Of a stretch of DNA of 64,000 bases, positions 21,626-32,474 are shown piece after piece; positions within the stretch are counted from its first letter, which is position 1, and the number at the start of each line of letters is the position of its first letter. This stretch comes from Mycetohabitans endofungorum (GTDB taxonomy: Bacteria; Pseudomonadota; Gammaproteobacteria; Burkholderiales; Burkholderiaceae), in contig NZ_CP132744.1 of assembly GCF_037477895.1 (NCBI RefSeq), positions 2,294,001 to 2,358,000 of the forward strand. The letters are read 5' to 3'. The position numbers and the translations under genes are program-made. A model generated the notes under the pieces. It had not been told where the DNA came from. It saw nothing but the letters and a program-made list of their open reading frames with translations, and made no database searches.

Positions 21626-24133
21626 TCACGCCTTCAAGTACTGCTCGCGGCTGCCGAGCCAACGTGCCAAGTGTGCCGCGGCGGCCTGCGGATACTCGCC
21701 CAGCAGCCGCTCGGCCGCGCGCCGTGCCGGCTCGATTAGCCAAGCATCCTGTTCGATGTCTGCAAAGCGCAACATCGCTGCGCCGGATTGCCGCGCGCCA
21801 AGGAATTCGCCGGGGCCACGGATTTCCAGATCCCGGCGCGCGATCTCGAAACCGTCCGTGGTCTCACGCATCGTGCGCAGTCGTTCGCGCGCCGCCAAAG
21901 ACAGCGGGCTGGCGTACATTAGCAGGCACACCGACGACTGGCTGCCCCGGCCGACCCGGCCGCGTAATTGGTGCAATTGCGCGAGGCCGAAGCGCTCCGC
22001 GTGCTCGATCACCATCAACGACGCATTAGGCACGTCAACGCCGACCTCGATCACTGTGGTCGCTACCAGCAAATGGATCTCATTGCGGGTAAAGCGCGCC
22101 ATCACATCGGCCTTATCGGCTGCCGCCAGGCGACCGTGCACCAGCCCCACCTGCAGCTGCGGCAGCGCGGCGACGAGTGTCTCATAGGTGTCCACGGCAG
22201 TCTGCAGTTGCAGCGCCTCGCTCTCCTCGATCAACGGGCACACCCAGTACACCTGGCGTCCAGCCAGTGCGGCCTCGCGCACGCGGGCAATCACTTCATC
22301 GCGACGCGCGTCCGATACCAGCTTGGTCAGCACCGGCGTGCGCCCCGGTGGTAACTCATCGATCGTGGACACATCCAGGTCTGCGTAGTACGTCATCGCG
22401 AGCGTGCGCGGAATCGGCGTCGCGGACATCATCAATTGATGCGGCTGAAACCCCGACACCGCGGCTTCGGCCTGCGCCTTCGCGCGCAATGCAAGCCGCT
22501 GCTCGACGCCAAAGCGGTGCTGCTCGTCCACGATCACCAAACCAAGCCGGGCGAATTTCACCGCCTCCTGGATCATCGCATGCGTGCCGACCACCAGCTG
22601 CGCGTCGCCGCTGGACGCCGCCTCCAGTGCGGCGCGCTTGTCGCGCGCCTTCAAGCTGCCGGCCAGCCACGCAGTGCGCACACCCAGCGGCTCGAGCCAG
22701 CCGCGCAGTTTGCGCGCATGTTGTTCAGCCAGCAACTCGGTGGGAGCCATCAGCGCCGCCTGGTAGCCGGCATCAATCGCCTGCGCCGCCGCCAGCGCGG
22801 CGACCACCGTCTTGCCGCTGCCCACGTCCCCCTGCAGCAACCGCTGCATCGGATGCGCCGCGGCCAGATCCACCGCAATTTGTTCGCTGGCCCGCTGCTG
22901 CGCGCCGGTCAGTTGGAACGGCAGTGCGGCATGCAACCGCGTGACGAGCGCGTCGCGATCGGCAGCGGGACGACGCGCCATCGCTGGAGCGGCGCGCAAG
23001 CGCCGCTCATCATGCGCGCGTTTGAGCGACAATTGCTGCGCGAGTAACTCCTCGAATTTGATTCGCAACCAAGCCGGATGGGTTCGGTCCATTAGTGCGG
23101 CCTCATCCGCATCCGCACGCGGGTGATGCAGCGTGCGAACCGCATCAGCCAGCGGCGGCACCCCAAGCGGGGCCAGAAACGCGTCGGCGATCCGCGGCGG
23201 CAGCAACTCCGGCAAGGGTGTGCGTTGCAGCGCGCTGTCGATCGCACGGCGCAAATACGCCTGCGACACGCCGGCCGTACTCGGGTACACAGGCGTCAAC
23301 GCGTCAGGCAACGGCGCGTCGTCTTCGACCACGCGGTATGCCGGGTGCACCATCTCCATCCCGAAGAAGCCCCCTCGCACGTCGCCACGCACGCGCAAGC
23401 GCGCGCCAGGCGCGAGTTGCCGGGTCTGAGAGCCCCAGAAGTTCAGAAACCGCAGCATCAGCACATCGCCATGTTCGTCGCGCAGCCGTACCAGCATCTG
23501 GCGGCGTGGTCGGTAGGCGATTTCATTGTCCACCACTTCACCCTGGACCTGCGCAGTCATGCCCGGCAGCAGTTTGCCGATCGGCGTCAGCGTCGTCTCG
23601 TCCTCGTAGCGCATCGGCAAATGCAGCACCAGGTCGATGTCACGCGCCAGCCCCAGCCGAGCCAATTTATCGCTCGGCCTACCACCCGACTTGCCGGCGG
23701 GCTTGGCCGCCGCGTTGGCGGCGGGTTTGACTGCAGTCTCAGTAGCGGGCTTAGCTGGAGCATCGGTAGCAGGCTTGGCTGGAGCATCGGCAGCGGGTTT
23801 GGCTGAAGCTTCGGTAGCAGGCTTGGCCGAAGCGTCGGTAGCGGGTTCAGCCAGGGCCTGGGTGGTAGGCTCCATCGTAGCCTTGTCGGTGGGCTTAGCC
23901 AAATCGTTGCCAGCGGGCCGAATGGCGGGACGGCCGACAGCTTGGGCAGCCGTGTCAGCGGTGGCTTGGACCGCGGCCTTGTCGCCGCCCGTGGCCGCCG
24001 GGGAGCGCTTGCGTGCTGACGGCCCGGCGGCGCACCCGGGCACGGTGGCACCGCCTGCGGCGGCATCGCCAGGCACGGCATCGGGTTCACCTGATCGCGG
24101 TAACACCGGCTGCGGATAACGGGACAAAGGCAT
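21626..24133 (-). CDS. recG: ATP-dependent DNA helicase RecG with repeat-rich N-terminal extension
   Basis: Branched-DNA helicase for replication-fork rescue and recombination. 835 residues, against 693 in E. coli; the extra length is at the N-terminus. The first about 155 residues are Ala/Pro/Lys-rich, including seven 8-residue units of the KPATDAPA type. The wedge domain starts at LGLARDIDLVLHLPMRY. Helicase motifs: GDVGSGKTVVAALAA (Walker A), VDEQHRFGVEQR (DEQH box), MSATPIPRTLA, TTVIEVGVDVPNA and QLRGRVGRG. Start is the first ATG (24133); conserved sequence would also allow an internal start, so the extension's expression is unproven. Confidence 0.93.
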   Translation of the reverse strand: MPLSRYPQPVLPRSGEPDAVPGDAAAGGATVPGCAAGPSARKRSPAATGGDKAAVQATADTAAQAVGRPAIRPAGNDLAKPTDKATMEPTTQALAEPATDASAKPATEASAKPAADAPAKPATDAPAKPATETAVKPAANAAAKPAGKSGGRPSDKLARLGLARDIDLVLHLPMRYEDETTLTPIGKLLPGMTAQVQGEVVDNEIAYRPRRQMLVRLRDEHGDVLMLRFLNFWGSQTRQLAPGARLRVRGDVRGGFFGMEMVHPAYRVVEDDAPLPDALTPVYPSTAGVSQAYLRRAIDSALQRTPLPELLPPRIADAFLAPLGVPPLADAVRTLHHPRADADEAALMDRTHPAWLRIKFEELLAQQLSLKRAHDERRLRAAPAMARRPAADRDALVTRLHAALPFQLTGAQQRASEQIAVDLAAAHPMQRLLQGDVGSGKTVVAALAAAQAIDAGYQAALMAPTELLAEQHARKLRGWLEPLGVRTAWLAGSLKARDKRAALEAASSGDAQLVVGTHAMIQEAVKFARLGLVIVDEQHRFGVEQRLALRAKAQAEAAVSGFQPHQLMMSATPIPRTLAMTYYADLDVSTIDELPPGRTPVLTKLVSDARRDEVIARVREAALAGRQVYWVCPLIEESEALQLQTAVDTYETLVAALPQLQVGLVHGRLAAADKADVMARFTRNEIHLLVATTVIEVGVDVPNASLMVIEHAERFGLAQLHQLRGRVGRGSQSSVCLLMYASPLSLAARERLRTMRETTDGFEIARRDLEIRGPGEFLGARQSGAAMLRFADIEQDAWLIEPARRAAERLLGEYPQAAAAHLARWLGSREQYLKA
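23700..23867 (-). repeat. 24-bp coding repeat in the recG N-terminus
   Basis: Seven degenerate copies with exact 24-bp period (phase points 23700, 23724, 23748, 23772, 23796, 23820, 23844). They encode 8-residue units such as KPATDAPA and KPATEASA on the minus strand. The unit is a multiple of three, so copy-number change keeps frame. Confidence 0.9.
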
Positions 24134-24237
24134 TGGGCTATCGCAAGTACAATATCGATTTTATTGGCACGGCCCTGCATTGTGCATCAGGGTAGCGCGG
24201 TTGCGCGAGCGTGCCGCTGCGCTGCCCGTCCTATTTC

Positions 24238-26485
<2,248 letters not shown>

Positions 26486-26497
26486 CGGCTCGCACAC

Positions 26498-27322
26498 TTA
26501 AGCAGGAGCCGGATATCGCAGCGCTGAATCTGGCGCTGCCCCTGTTGGCGAGATGCCGGTGCGCCCGCCTGGCGCCGCGGCTGATGTCGATGTCGGTGTC
26601 GGTGTCGGTGTCGATGTCGGTGTCGGTGTCGGTGTCGATGTCGATGTCGGTGTCGATGTCGGTGCCGATGCCGATGTCGGTGCCGAAGCCGCGGGCACGG
26701 GCGCGGAGCGATCTTGTTCAAGCCTGCGCACTACGCCGACGATGTCAGCCGACAAGCGTTGCAGCGCACGCCGATGACCAGCCACAAGCGCCTCATAGCC
26801 GGCCGTAACGGGCTCCTCGATCGTGCTGTGGCATATCACGGGCACCCCGTCGGGCAACGCGCGCACGCTCCACGTCGCCTCCACGCCGACGTGCACGCCG
26901 GGCGCCGATTCGAAACGCTGCACGTTGACGTGAATCCGGAACACCGGCGCAGTAGCCAGATGCGGCGTGCGATAGACATCGATCGCGCCGAGCGCGCGGC
27001 TCAGTTCGTCAGACAACGCGCGGCCCACCTCATCAGACAACGGCGCACTCCACCGCTCGTGCTCAAGCAGATCCACCTGGCCTGGGCCGGTCGTGACGAC
27101 AAACTGGGAGCGAGCCACTTGCTGCGGCACATCGATCGGCATCAACTCGATATAGAATCCCGCTGGCGCCGCACGCGGCGCCCCGCGTGCCGGCTCCGCC
27201 AGCGTATAAAAACGATCGGGCACCACACTGCCACACGCGCTCGCGAGCCATGCCGCCGCGCACAGGGCGGCAAGCAGCGCAATGTGTGCGGGACAGCGCC
27301 GCGAAGATCGGCACAACTTCAT
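26498..27322 (-). CDS. pqiC: PqiC-type lipoprotein (ABC transport auxiliary) with Thr-Pro/Ser repeat tail
   Basis: Outer-membrane lipoprotein partner of the Pqi intermembrane lipid transport system. 274 residues. Lipoprotein signal: basic start, hydrophobic core, LASAC lipobox at about residue 30; the mature protein begins with the conserved DRFYTLAEP. The C-terminal about 60 residues are low complexity, alternating Thr/Ala with Pro/Ser, built on a 6-bp microsatellite. The ATG overlaps the pqiB TGA (ATGA), showing translational coupling. E. coli PqiC is about 187 residues, so the tail is extra. Confidence 0.88.
   Translation of the reverse strand: MKLCRSSRRCPAHIALLAALCAAAWLASACGSVVPDRFYTLAEPARGAPRAAPAGFYIELMPIDVPQQVARSQFVVTTGPGQVDLLEHERWSAPLSDEVGRALSDELSRALGAIDVYRTPHLATAPVFRIHVNVQRFESAPGVHVGVEATWSVRALPDGVPVICHSTIEEPVTAGYEALVAGHRRALQRLSADIVGVVRRLEQDRSAPVPAASAPTSASAPTSTPTSTSTPTPTPTSTPTPTPTSTSAAAPGGRTGISPTGAAPDSALRYPAPA
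26583..26690 (-). repeat. Hexanucleotide microsatellite in the pqiC 3' region
   Basis: About 18 units of a 6-bp repeat (plus-strand GRTGTC with a few GATGCC/GGTGCC variants), read on the minus strand as ACA-CCG and ACA-TCG pairs, i.e. Thr-Pro and Thr-Ser. It lies within 100 bp of the tgt/pqiC junction. Confidence 0.92.
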
Positions 27323-28992
27323 AGTTGATCTCTCCCCTTGCCGCGCAGCAGCGATTCAGGATGACGTTCGAGATAGTCCGACAGCGCATTGAGCGACTGC
27401 AGCGTACGAGTCAGCTGTTGCAGCGCCTGCCGCACGTCGGTCTGCAGCGGCGAATCCTGTTGCAATGACGACTGTGCGGCATGGAACGTTTGCTGCGCCG
27501 CGTTCAACGTGTCTTTAGCCTGCGGTGCAAGCTGTGTATCGAGTTGCTTGAACAAGCTGTCCGCGTTCTTCAACGTGCTGTTCAAGCGCGCGCCAATCTC
27601 GTCGAACGGCACCTTGTCAAGCTTCTTCGCAATGTCGGCCACCTGCAGCTGCAGTTCGTCCAGCGTATTGGGCACGGTCGGCAACTCGATCGGCGAGCGG
27701 CTCATGTCCACCTTGGCCGGCGGCGCATTCGGGAACAGGTCCAGCGCGACGTATAACTGGCTGGTGATCAGGTTGCCGGTGCGCAACTGAGCCCGCAGCC
27801 CCGATTTCACCAGACTTTCGATCATCGTCGCGCGCGCTCGCGCGCCGCCGGGGCGCGCCGCTTCGCGCACGCGCGGCCCTAGCCGGTCCGGGTACAGCTC
27901 GACGGTCACCGGCATCCGGAACGCCTGCTTCACCGGATCGTAATCGATACCGATCGAGCGTACCTGGCCCAGCACAATGCCGCGAAAATCGACCGGCGCG
28001 CCGACCGACAGGCCGCGCAGCGACTGATTGAAGTTCAGCACGAACGGCACCGCCTCGCCGTCCGGCGCTCGCATCGCATCGGCCTCATCGCTCGCCAGGC
28101 GGAAATGGGCGTCGTTGCGCGCTTGTTCGCCCCTCGGCTCGCTCGGCGGCGATTGGAATGCGATGCCACCAATCACCACGGCTGCCAGCGATTGCGTATT
28201 GAGCTTGAAGCCGCCCGAATCGAGCCGCAGGTCGACGCCGCTCGCATGCCACCAGCGCGTGTTCTTACCGACGTACTGATCATAGGGCGCGTTGACGAAT
28301 ACTTGCATCGTCACGCCGGTGCCGTTCGGGTCGAGACTGTAGCCCACCACCTGCCCGACCTGCACGCGCCGATAGAACACCGGCGAGCCGATGTCGATCG
28401 ATCCCAGGCTGTCGCCGTGCAGTACGAATTGGCGCCCGCTCTGATCGCGCGTGACCGGCGGCGGCTGTTCGAGTCCGACAAACTGCTTGCGCGTTTCCCG
28501 CGACCGGCCGGCGTCCACACCAATATAGGCGCCCGAGAGCAGCGTGTTTAGCCCCGATACGCCGCTGGCCGCCACGCGCGGCCGTACGACCCAAAAGCGC
28601 GTGTCGGCGACGGCGAAGTCCTCGGCTTGCTTAGTCAACTCGACGGTCACGAGCACGGTGGTCAGATCCTTGGACAACGTGATGGTCTTCACGGCGCCGA
28701 TCACCACGTCCTTGTATTTGACCTGCGTTTTGCCCGGCTCAAGCCCTTCGGCCGTCTTGAACGTAATGGTAATTGTCGGCCCGCGCTCCAGCACCGTCCT
28801 CACGAACAGCGACACGCCGACCAGCGCGGCGATCAGCGGAATCACCCAGACCAGCGACGGCAACCAGCGGCTCCTGCGCTGCACGACCGGCTCGGGCAGC
28901 CGCGGCGGCACGCCACCGCCAGCCGCCCCAGCGGGGCCGCCCGGCCCCGCTCCCGACGAGCCGGTCCCGGTGGCGTTGTTTTTGTTATTCAT
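27319..28992 (-). CDS. pqiB: PqiB-type MCE (MlaD-family) intermembrane lipid transport protein
   Basis: 557-residue MCE protein that forms a periplasm-spanning tunnel for lipids. A glycine/proline-rich N-terminus precedes one membrane helix (LVWVIPLIAALVGVSLFV, about residues 47-65). Three MCE repeats follow, starting near GPTITITFKTAEGLEPGKTQ, DSLGSIDIGSPVFYRRVQVG and LNFNQSLRGLSVGAPVDFRG. A C-terminal helical region (QLQVADIAKKLDKVPFDEIG) ends the protein. It overlaps pqiA2 by 8 bp and pqiC by 4 bp, so the four genes form one operon. Confidence 0.93.
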   Translation of the reverse strand: MNNKNNATGTGSSGAGPGGPAGAAGGGVPPRLPEPVVQRRSRWLPSLVWVIPLIAALVGVSLFVRTVLERGPTITITFKTAEGLEPGKTQVKYKDVVIGAVKTITLSKDLTTVLVTVELTKQAEDFAVADTRFWVVRPRVAASGVSGLNTLLSGAYIGVDAGRSRETRKQFVGLEQPPPVTRDQSGRQFVLHGDSLGSIDIGSPVFYRRVQVGQVVGYSLDPNGTGVTMQVFVNAPYDQYVGKNTRWWHASGVDLRLDSGGFKLNTQSLAAVVIGGIAFQSPPSEPRGEQARNDAHFRLASDEADAMRAPDGEAVPFVLNFNQSLRGLSVGAPVDFRGIVLGQVRSIGIDYDPVKQAFRMPVTVELYPDRLGPRVREAARPGGARARATMIESLVKSGLRAQLRTGNLITSQLYVALDLFPNAPPAKVDMSRSPIELPTVPNTLDELQLQVADIAKKLDKVPFDEIGARLNSTLKNADSLFKQLDTQLAPQAKDTLNAAQQTFHAAQSSLQQDSPLQTDVRQALQQLTRTLQSLNALSDYLERHPESLLRGKGRDQL

Positions 28993-29635
28993 GTTCCTTT
29001 CCTGACGATTCGATGTTGTCCCAGATCAGGCGGGGATCGAACTGCATCGAGGCGATCATCGTGAGTACGACGACCGCGCCGAACGCAACCGCACCGGGTC
29101 CGGCGGTAATTTCCGCGAGCGAGCGGAAGCGCACCAGCGCGACAGTCAGCGTGATGACAAAGATATCCAGCATCGACCAGCGGCCGATCGCCTCGACGCC
29201 GCGATACAACCGTGTGCGCTGCAACGGCCGCCATCTCGAACCGGTTTGGGCCGTGATGGCCAGCAGCGTCAGTACAGCAAGCTTGAGCATCGGCACGAGG
29301 ATGCTCGCCACGAATACGATCACGGCCAGCGGCCAGTCGCCAGAGGTCCAGAAATAGACGACGCCGGACATGATCGTATCGTCCTGCGAGCCGAGCAACG
29401 ACGACGTATGCATCACCGGCAGCAAGTTCGCCGGCACGTACATCATCGCCGCGGCAATTAAGAACGCGTACGTGCGCGCAATCGAATCCGGCTTGCGCCC
29501 ATGCAGCGTCGCACCGCAACGCGCACAGCACTGCCGTTCGCCGGTGCGCACCAACGGCGACACCAGCCCGCACGCATGGCACGCTACCAGGCCGGCGCGC
29601 TGCGCGCTCGGATAGCTCGTGCGCGGCGCGCTCAT
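28985..29635 (-). CDS. PqiA-domain membrane protein (second half)
   Basis: 216-residue PqiA domain with two CxxC zinc-ribbon motifs (CHACG, CCARCG) at the N-terminus and about four transmembrane segments (e.g. YAFLIAAAMMYVPANLLPV). It starts at 29635, overlapping the stop of the preceding gene as ATGA, which fixes the start. In E. coli PqiA the two homologous halves are one protein; here they are separate genes. The inner-membrane PqiA protein works with PqiB and PqiC in envelope integrity. The function beyond that is not established. Confidence 0.9.
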   Translation of the reverse strand: MSAPRTSYPSAQRAGLVACHACGLVSPLVRTGERQCCARCGATLHGRKPDSIARTYAFLIAAAMMYVPANLLPVMHTSSLLGSQDDTIMSGVVYFWTSGDWPLAVIVFVASILVPMLKLAVLTLLAITAQTGSRWRPLQRTRLYRGVEAIGRWSMLDIFVITLTVALVRFRSLAEITAGPGAVAFGAVVVLTMIASMQFDPRLIWDNIESSGKEHE

Positions 29636-30276
29636 GAATGCCTCGTCGCGCGGCTGCACGTGGTCACGCCTTCGTCGAGTCGGTCCGCGACGTCCCATAG
29701 CACGCGGGGATCGAACGTCACCACCGAGGCGGTCATCAGCGTCAGCGCGCCGAACGCGAACAACGCCGCTTCCGGGCGCATCTCCGCCAGGCTCGACAGC
29801 TTGACCAGCGCAACGAGAATGCCGAGCATGAATACCTCGATCATGCCCCACGGCCGAATCCACTGGATCATCCGCAACAACTCGTCGAACGCATACGGGC
29901 GAATGCCGGCGCGCAACGAGAACAGCAAGTAGAGTAGCGCACACAATTCGGCGAGTGGAAATAGCGTCGTAGAGCACAACACGAGCATCGCAATCAACTG
30001 GCTATTTTCAGCCCACAGCGCGGCAATCGCGGCGGCCAGCGTCGTCTGGGTGGCGATCCCGCTAGTCTCCAACTGCACGATCGGCGCGGCCTGCGCGATC
30101 ACGAACGTAATCAGCGCGGCAAGCGTCATCGCGGTCACCCGGTCCAGCCGCTCGGACAGGCCACGATACAGCACTGCGCCACAACGAGCGCAGCGCGCCA
30201 CTGTGCCCGGATGCAGCGCGCGCTTGTAATGCAGCGCGTCGCACTGGTGACACGCAATCAGCTCGGTAGGGTCCAT
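29632..30276 (-). CDS. PqiA-domain membrane protein (first half)
   Basis: First gene of the Pqi operon, 214 residues from ATG 30276. CHQCD and CARCG motifs near the N-terminus form the zinc ribbon; four hydrophobic segments follow (LAALITFVIAQAAPIVQLE, LIAMLVLCSTTLFPLAELC and others). It is homologous to the next gene downstream. The start is chosen because PqiA proteins begin just before the first CxxC; in-frame ATGs at 30318 and 30357 would add residues that resemble no PqiA. Its stop overlaps the next ATG. Confidence 0.85.
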   Translation of the reverse strand: MDPTELIACHQCDALHYKRALHPGTVARCARCGAVLYRGLSERLDRVTAMTLAALITFVIAQAAPIVQLETSGIATQTTLAAAIAALWAENSQLIAMLVLCSTTLFPLAELCALLYLLFSLRAGIRPYAFDELLRMIQWIRPWGMIEVFMLGILVALVKLSSLAEMRPEAALFAFGALTLMTASVVTFDPRVLWDVADRLDEGVTTCSRATRHS

Positions 30277-30513
30277 ACAGGTTCGACGTTCCGGTAAGCG
30301 CCATGCGGCGATCCCCATCTTAGCAAAGCATGACGCCGGCGTTGCCTCCTTTAACATGAGGAGGGATTCGAGCGAAATACTACTGCATTGTTTCCTGTCA
30401 GGAGAGACTGACTTTTGTGCCGTCCGCTGACGTCGCATTGGCAGTTGCGATACGATGACGGCCAGGCAACGCGGCTTTTCGCCGCACCACGACCTTACCC
30501 AACATCACACCTC

Positions 30514-31071
30514 ATGAGCCGCCCGACTCCCTGCCGCGCCGAAAAATACACCGGCCCTGCTATCGCGTTGCACTGGATCACCGCTGCGCTGATCGTCGGC
30601 GGCTTCGCGCTCGGCTGGGTCATGACCGACATCCCGGGCATCACGCCGACCAAACTTAAATACTTCTCGTGGCACAAGTGGATCGGTTGCACAGTGTTCC
30701 TGCTCGCCGTGCTGCGCCTGATCTGGCGCTCGGTGAACCGCCCGCCGGCACTGCTCGCGCCGATGCCCCGCTGGCAGCAGCAGGCGGCCACGATCACGCA
30801 CTGGCTACTGTACGCGCTGCTGCTCGTGATCCCGGTCAGCGGCTATCTGTATAGCTGTGCGTCGAATGTGCCCGTCGTCTATCTCGGCCTGGTCCCGTTG
30901 CCCTCGCTCATCGCACCGAATCCGGCGCTCAAGCCGGTGCTCCAATCTATCCATGTGTACCTGAACGATATGCTGCTCGTGCTGGTGGCACTGCACGTCG
31001 CCGCAGTACTAAAGCACCAATTCGTGGACCACGACGGCTTGCTGTTGCGCATGTTTCCATTTGTCAAATAG
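30514..31071 (+). CDS. Cytochrome b561 (YceJ-type)
   Basis: Four-helix, b-type cytochrome of the inner membrane, 185 residues from ATG 30514. Likely haem ligands are the histidines in ALHWIT, SWHKWIG, ITHWLL and VALHVAAVLKHQF. It is followed by two yceI genes, the same yceJ-yceI association as in E. coli. Likely role: quinol-dependent electron transfer at the membrane, substrate unknown. The 237-bp gap to the divergent pqiA1 must hold both promoters; no clear box was identified. Confidence 0.9.
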   Translation: MSRPTPCRAEKYTGPAIALHWITAALIVGGFALGWVMTDIPGITPTKLKYFSWHKWIGCTVFLLAVLRLIWRSVNRPPALLAPMPRWQQQAATITHWLLYALLLVIPVSGYLYSCASNVPVVYLGLVPLPSLIAPNPALKPVLQSIHVYLNDMLLVLVALHVAAVLKHQFVDHDGLLLRMFPFVK

Positions 31072-31108
31072 CGCGTCCATACATTCGCGCATCGCAAAAG
31101 GTGAAAAG

Positions 31109-31690
31109 ATGATGTTCAATCTCCCGCTAAACCGGTCCATCCATCAATGGCTGCTGAGCGGCGTCAGCGCGATGCTGCTGACTGTCGCACCCGTGGCGTA
31201 CGCGCAGGTGGACGTCGCGAAAAGCAGTGTCACCGCCACACTCAAGCAGATGAACGTGCCGGTGGAAGGCAAATTTAAGCAATTCGACGCACAAGTCCAT
31301 TTCGATCCCGCCAAGCCAGCGTCCGCCAGCGCACAGGTCAGCGTCGACGTGGCCAGCTACGATCTTGGCGACGAGAGCTTCAATTCAGAAGCGCGTAGCA
31401 AGACCTGGTTCGACGCGCTCGCCTACCCGAAGGCGACCTTCCGCTCGAGCAGCGTGAAGCCGGCCGGCGACAACAAGTACAGCGTCGCGGGCAAGCTGAC
31501 GATCAAGGGCAAGACGCTGGATGTGATCGTTCCGGTCTCGGTCAGCCAGCAGGCAGGACAGCAGGTCTTCGACGGCACGTTGCCGATCCGCCGCTCGCAA
31601 TTCGCCGTCGGCACCGGCGAATGGAAAGACACGTCCGTCGTAGCCGACGAAATCACGATTCAGTTCCACCTTGTTGGCGCCAAGCATTGA
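31109..31690 (+). CDS. YceI-family periplasmic protein
   Basis: 193-residue YceI-like lipocalin-fold protein. An N-terminal signal peptide ([20 protein letters not shown], cleavage after AYA) points to the periplasm. The family core is visible: [33 protein letters not shown] and [18 protein letters not shown]. YceI proteins bind polyisoprenoids in known structures. AAGGTGA lies upstream of the tandem ATGs; 31109 is taken. It precedes a second, diverged yceI. Confidence 0.9.
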   Translation: MMFNLPLNRSIHQWLLSGVSAMLLTVAPVAYAQVDVAKSSVTATLKQMNVPVEGKFKQFDAQVHFDPAKPASASAQVSVDVASYDLGDESFNSEARSKTWFDALAYPKATFRSSSVKPAGDNKYSVAGKLTIKGKTLDVIVPVSVSQQAGQQVFDGTLPIRRSQFAVGTGEWKDTSVVADEITIQFHLVGAKH

Positions 31691-31751
31691 TCCGCGGCTG
31701 GCGCCCGTTCGACGGCCTACGGGCCGCCTCGTCATCTTGAAGGAGAAACGC

Positions 31752-32336
31752 TTGAAAACACGCACGCTGCGCGGCATGGCGCTCGCCGCCGCCACGCTGT
31801 TCGCCTCCTGCGCATTGGCCTCGATGGAGACATTCCAGCTAGATCCGAACCATACGTATCCGAGCTTTGAAGCAGACCACTTTGGCGGTATGTCAATTTG
31901 GCGAGGCAAGTTCAACAAGTCGAGCGGTACGGTGACGCTCGATACGCAAGCCAAGCGTGGCGCGGTCAACGTGACGATCGATATGGCGTCGGTCGATACC
32001 GGAAACGCGAAACTAGACGAGCACCTGCGGGGGCCGCAAGTGTTCGACGTGGCCAAGTACCCGAGCGCCGTCTACAAGGGTACGTCGATCCGGTTCGACG
32101 GCGACAAGCCGGTCGAGGTCGACGGCACACTGACGTTGCACGGCGTCACCAAGCCGATAAAGCTGACGCTAGACTCGTTCCAATGCAAGCAGCATCCGAT
32201 GCTCAAGCGCTGGTGGTGCGGCGCCGATGCCAAAGCCAGCTTCAACCGCGCTGACTTCGGACTGGACTATGGCAAGTCCTACGGCTTCAACATGCAGACC
32301 ACGCTCCAGATCCAGGTCGAAGGCATCAAACAATAG
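31752..32336 (+). CDS. Second YceI-family periplasmic protein (TTG start)
   Basis: 194-residue YceI paralogue. A TTG at 31752 with AGGAGA at 31741-31746 is the best start and gives a clean signal peptide ([19 protein letters not shown], cleavage after ALA). ATG 31776 would cut the basic N-region. Core motifs: [53 protein letters not shown] and [16 protein letters not shown], closer to the E. coli YceI type than the gene before it. Probable polyisoprenoid carrier. Confidence 0.88.
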   Translation: MKTRTLRGMALAAATLFASCALASMETFQLDPNHTYPSFEADHFGGMSIWRGKFNKSSGTVTLDTQAKRGAVNVTIDMASVDTGNAKLDEHLRGPQVFDVAKYPSAVYKGTSIRFDGDKPVEVDGTLTLHGVTKPIKLTLDSFQCKQHPMLKRWWCGADAKASFNRADFGLDYGKSYGFNMQTTLQIQVEGIKQ

Positions 32337-32474
32337 TGAACGCGACCGGTTGAAATCCGACGGCGTTACCGCTAAGGTGGCGTGCACGCAGGCACCGGCG
32401 CCAGGTAATTCATTGTGCGTGCAACGATCAGGCGACGGCATTCGTCAACGCAGTTCATAGGATAAGGAACTCGC

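Noticed and set aside
23637..24119. 160-residue plus-strand frame with GLAGASVAGLAGAS repeats
   Set aside because: Antisense of the recG 24-bp repeats; the collagen- or silk-like look is a by-product.
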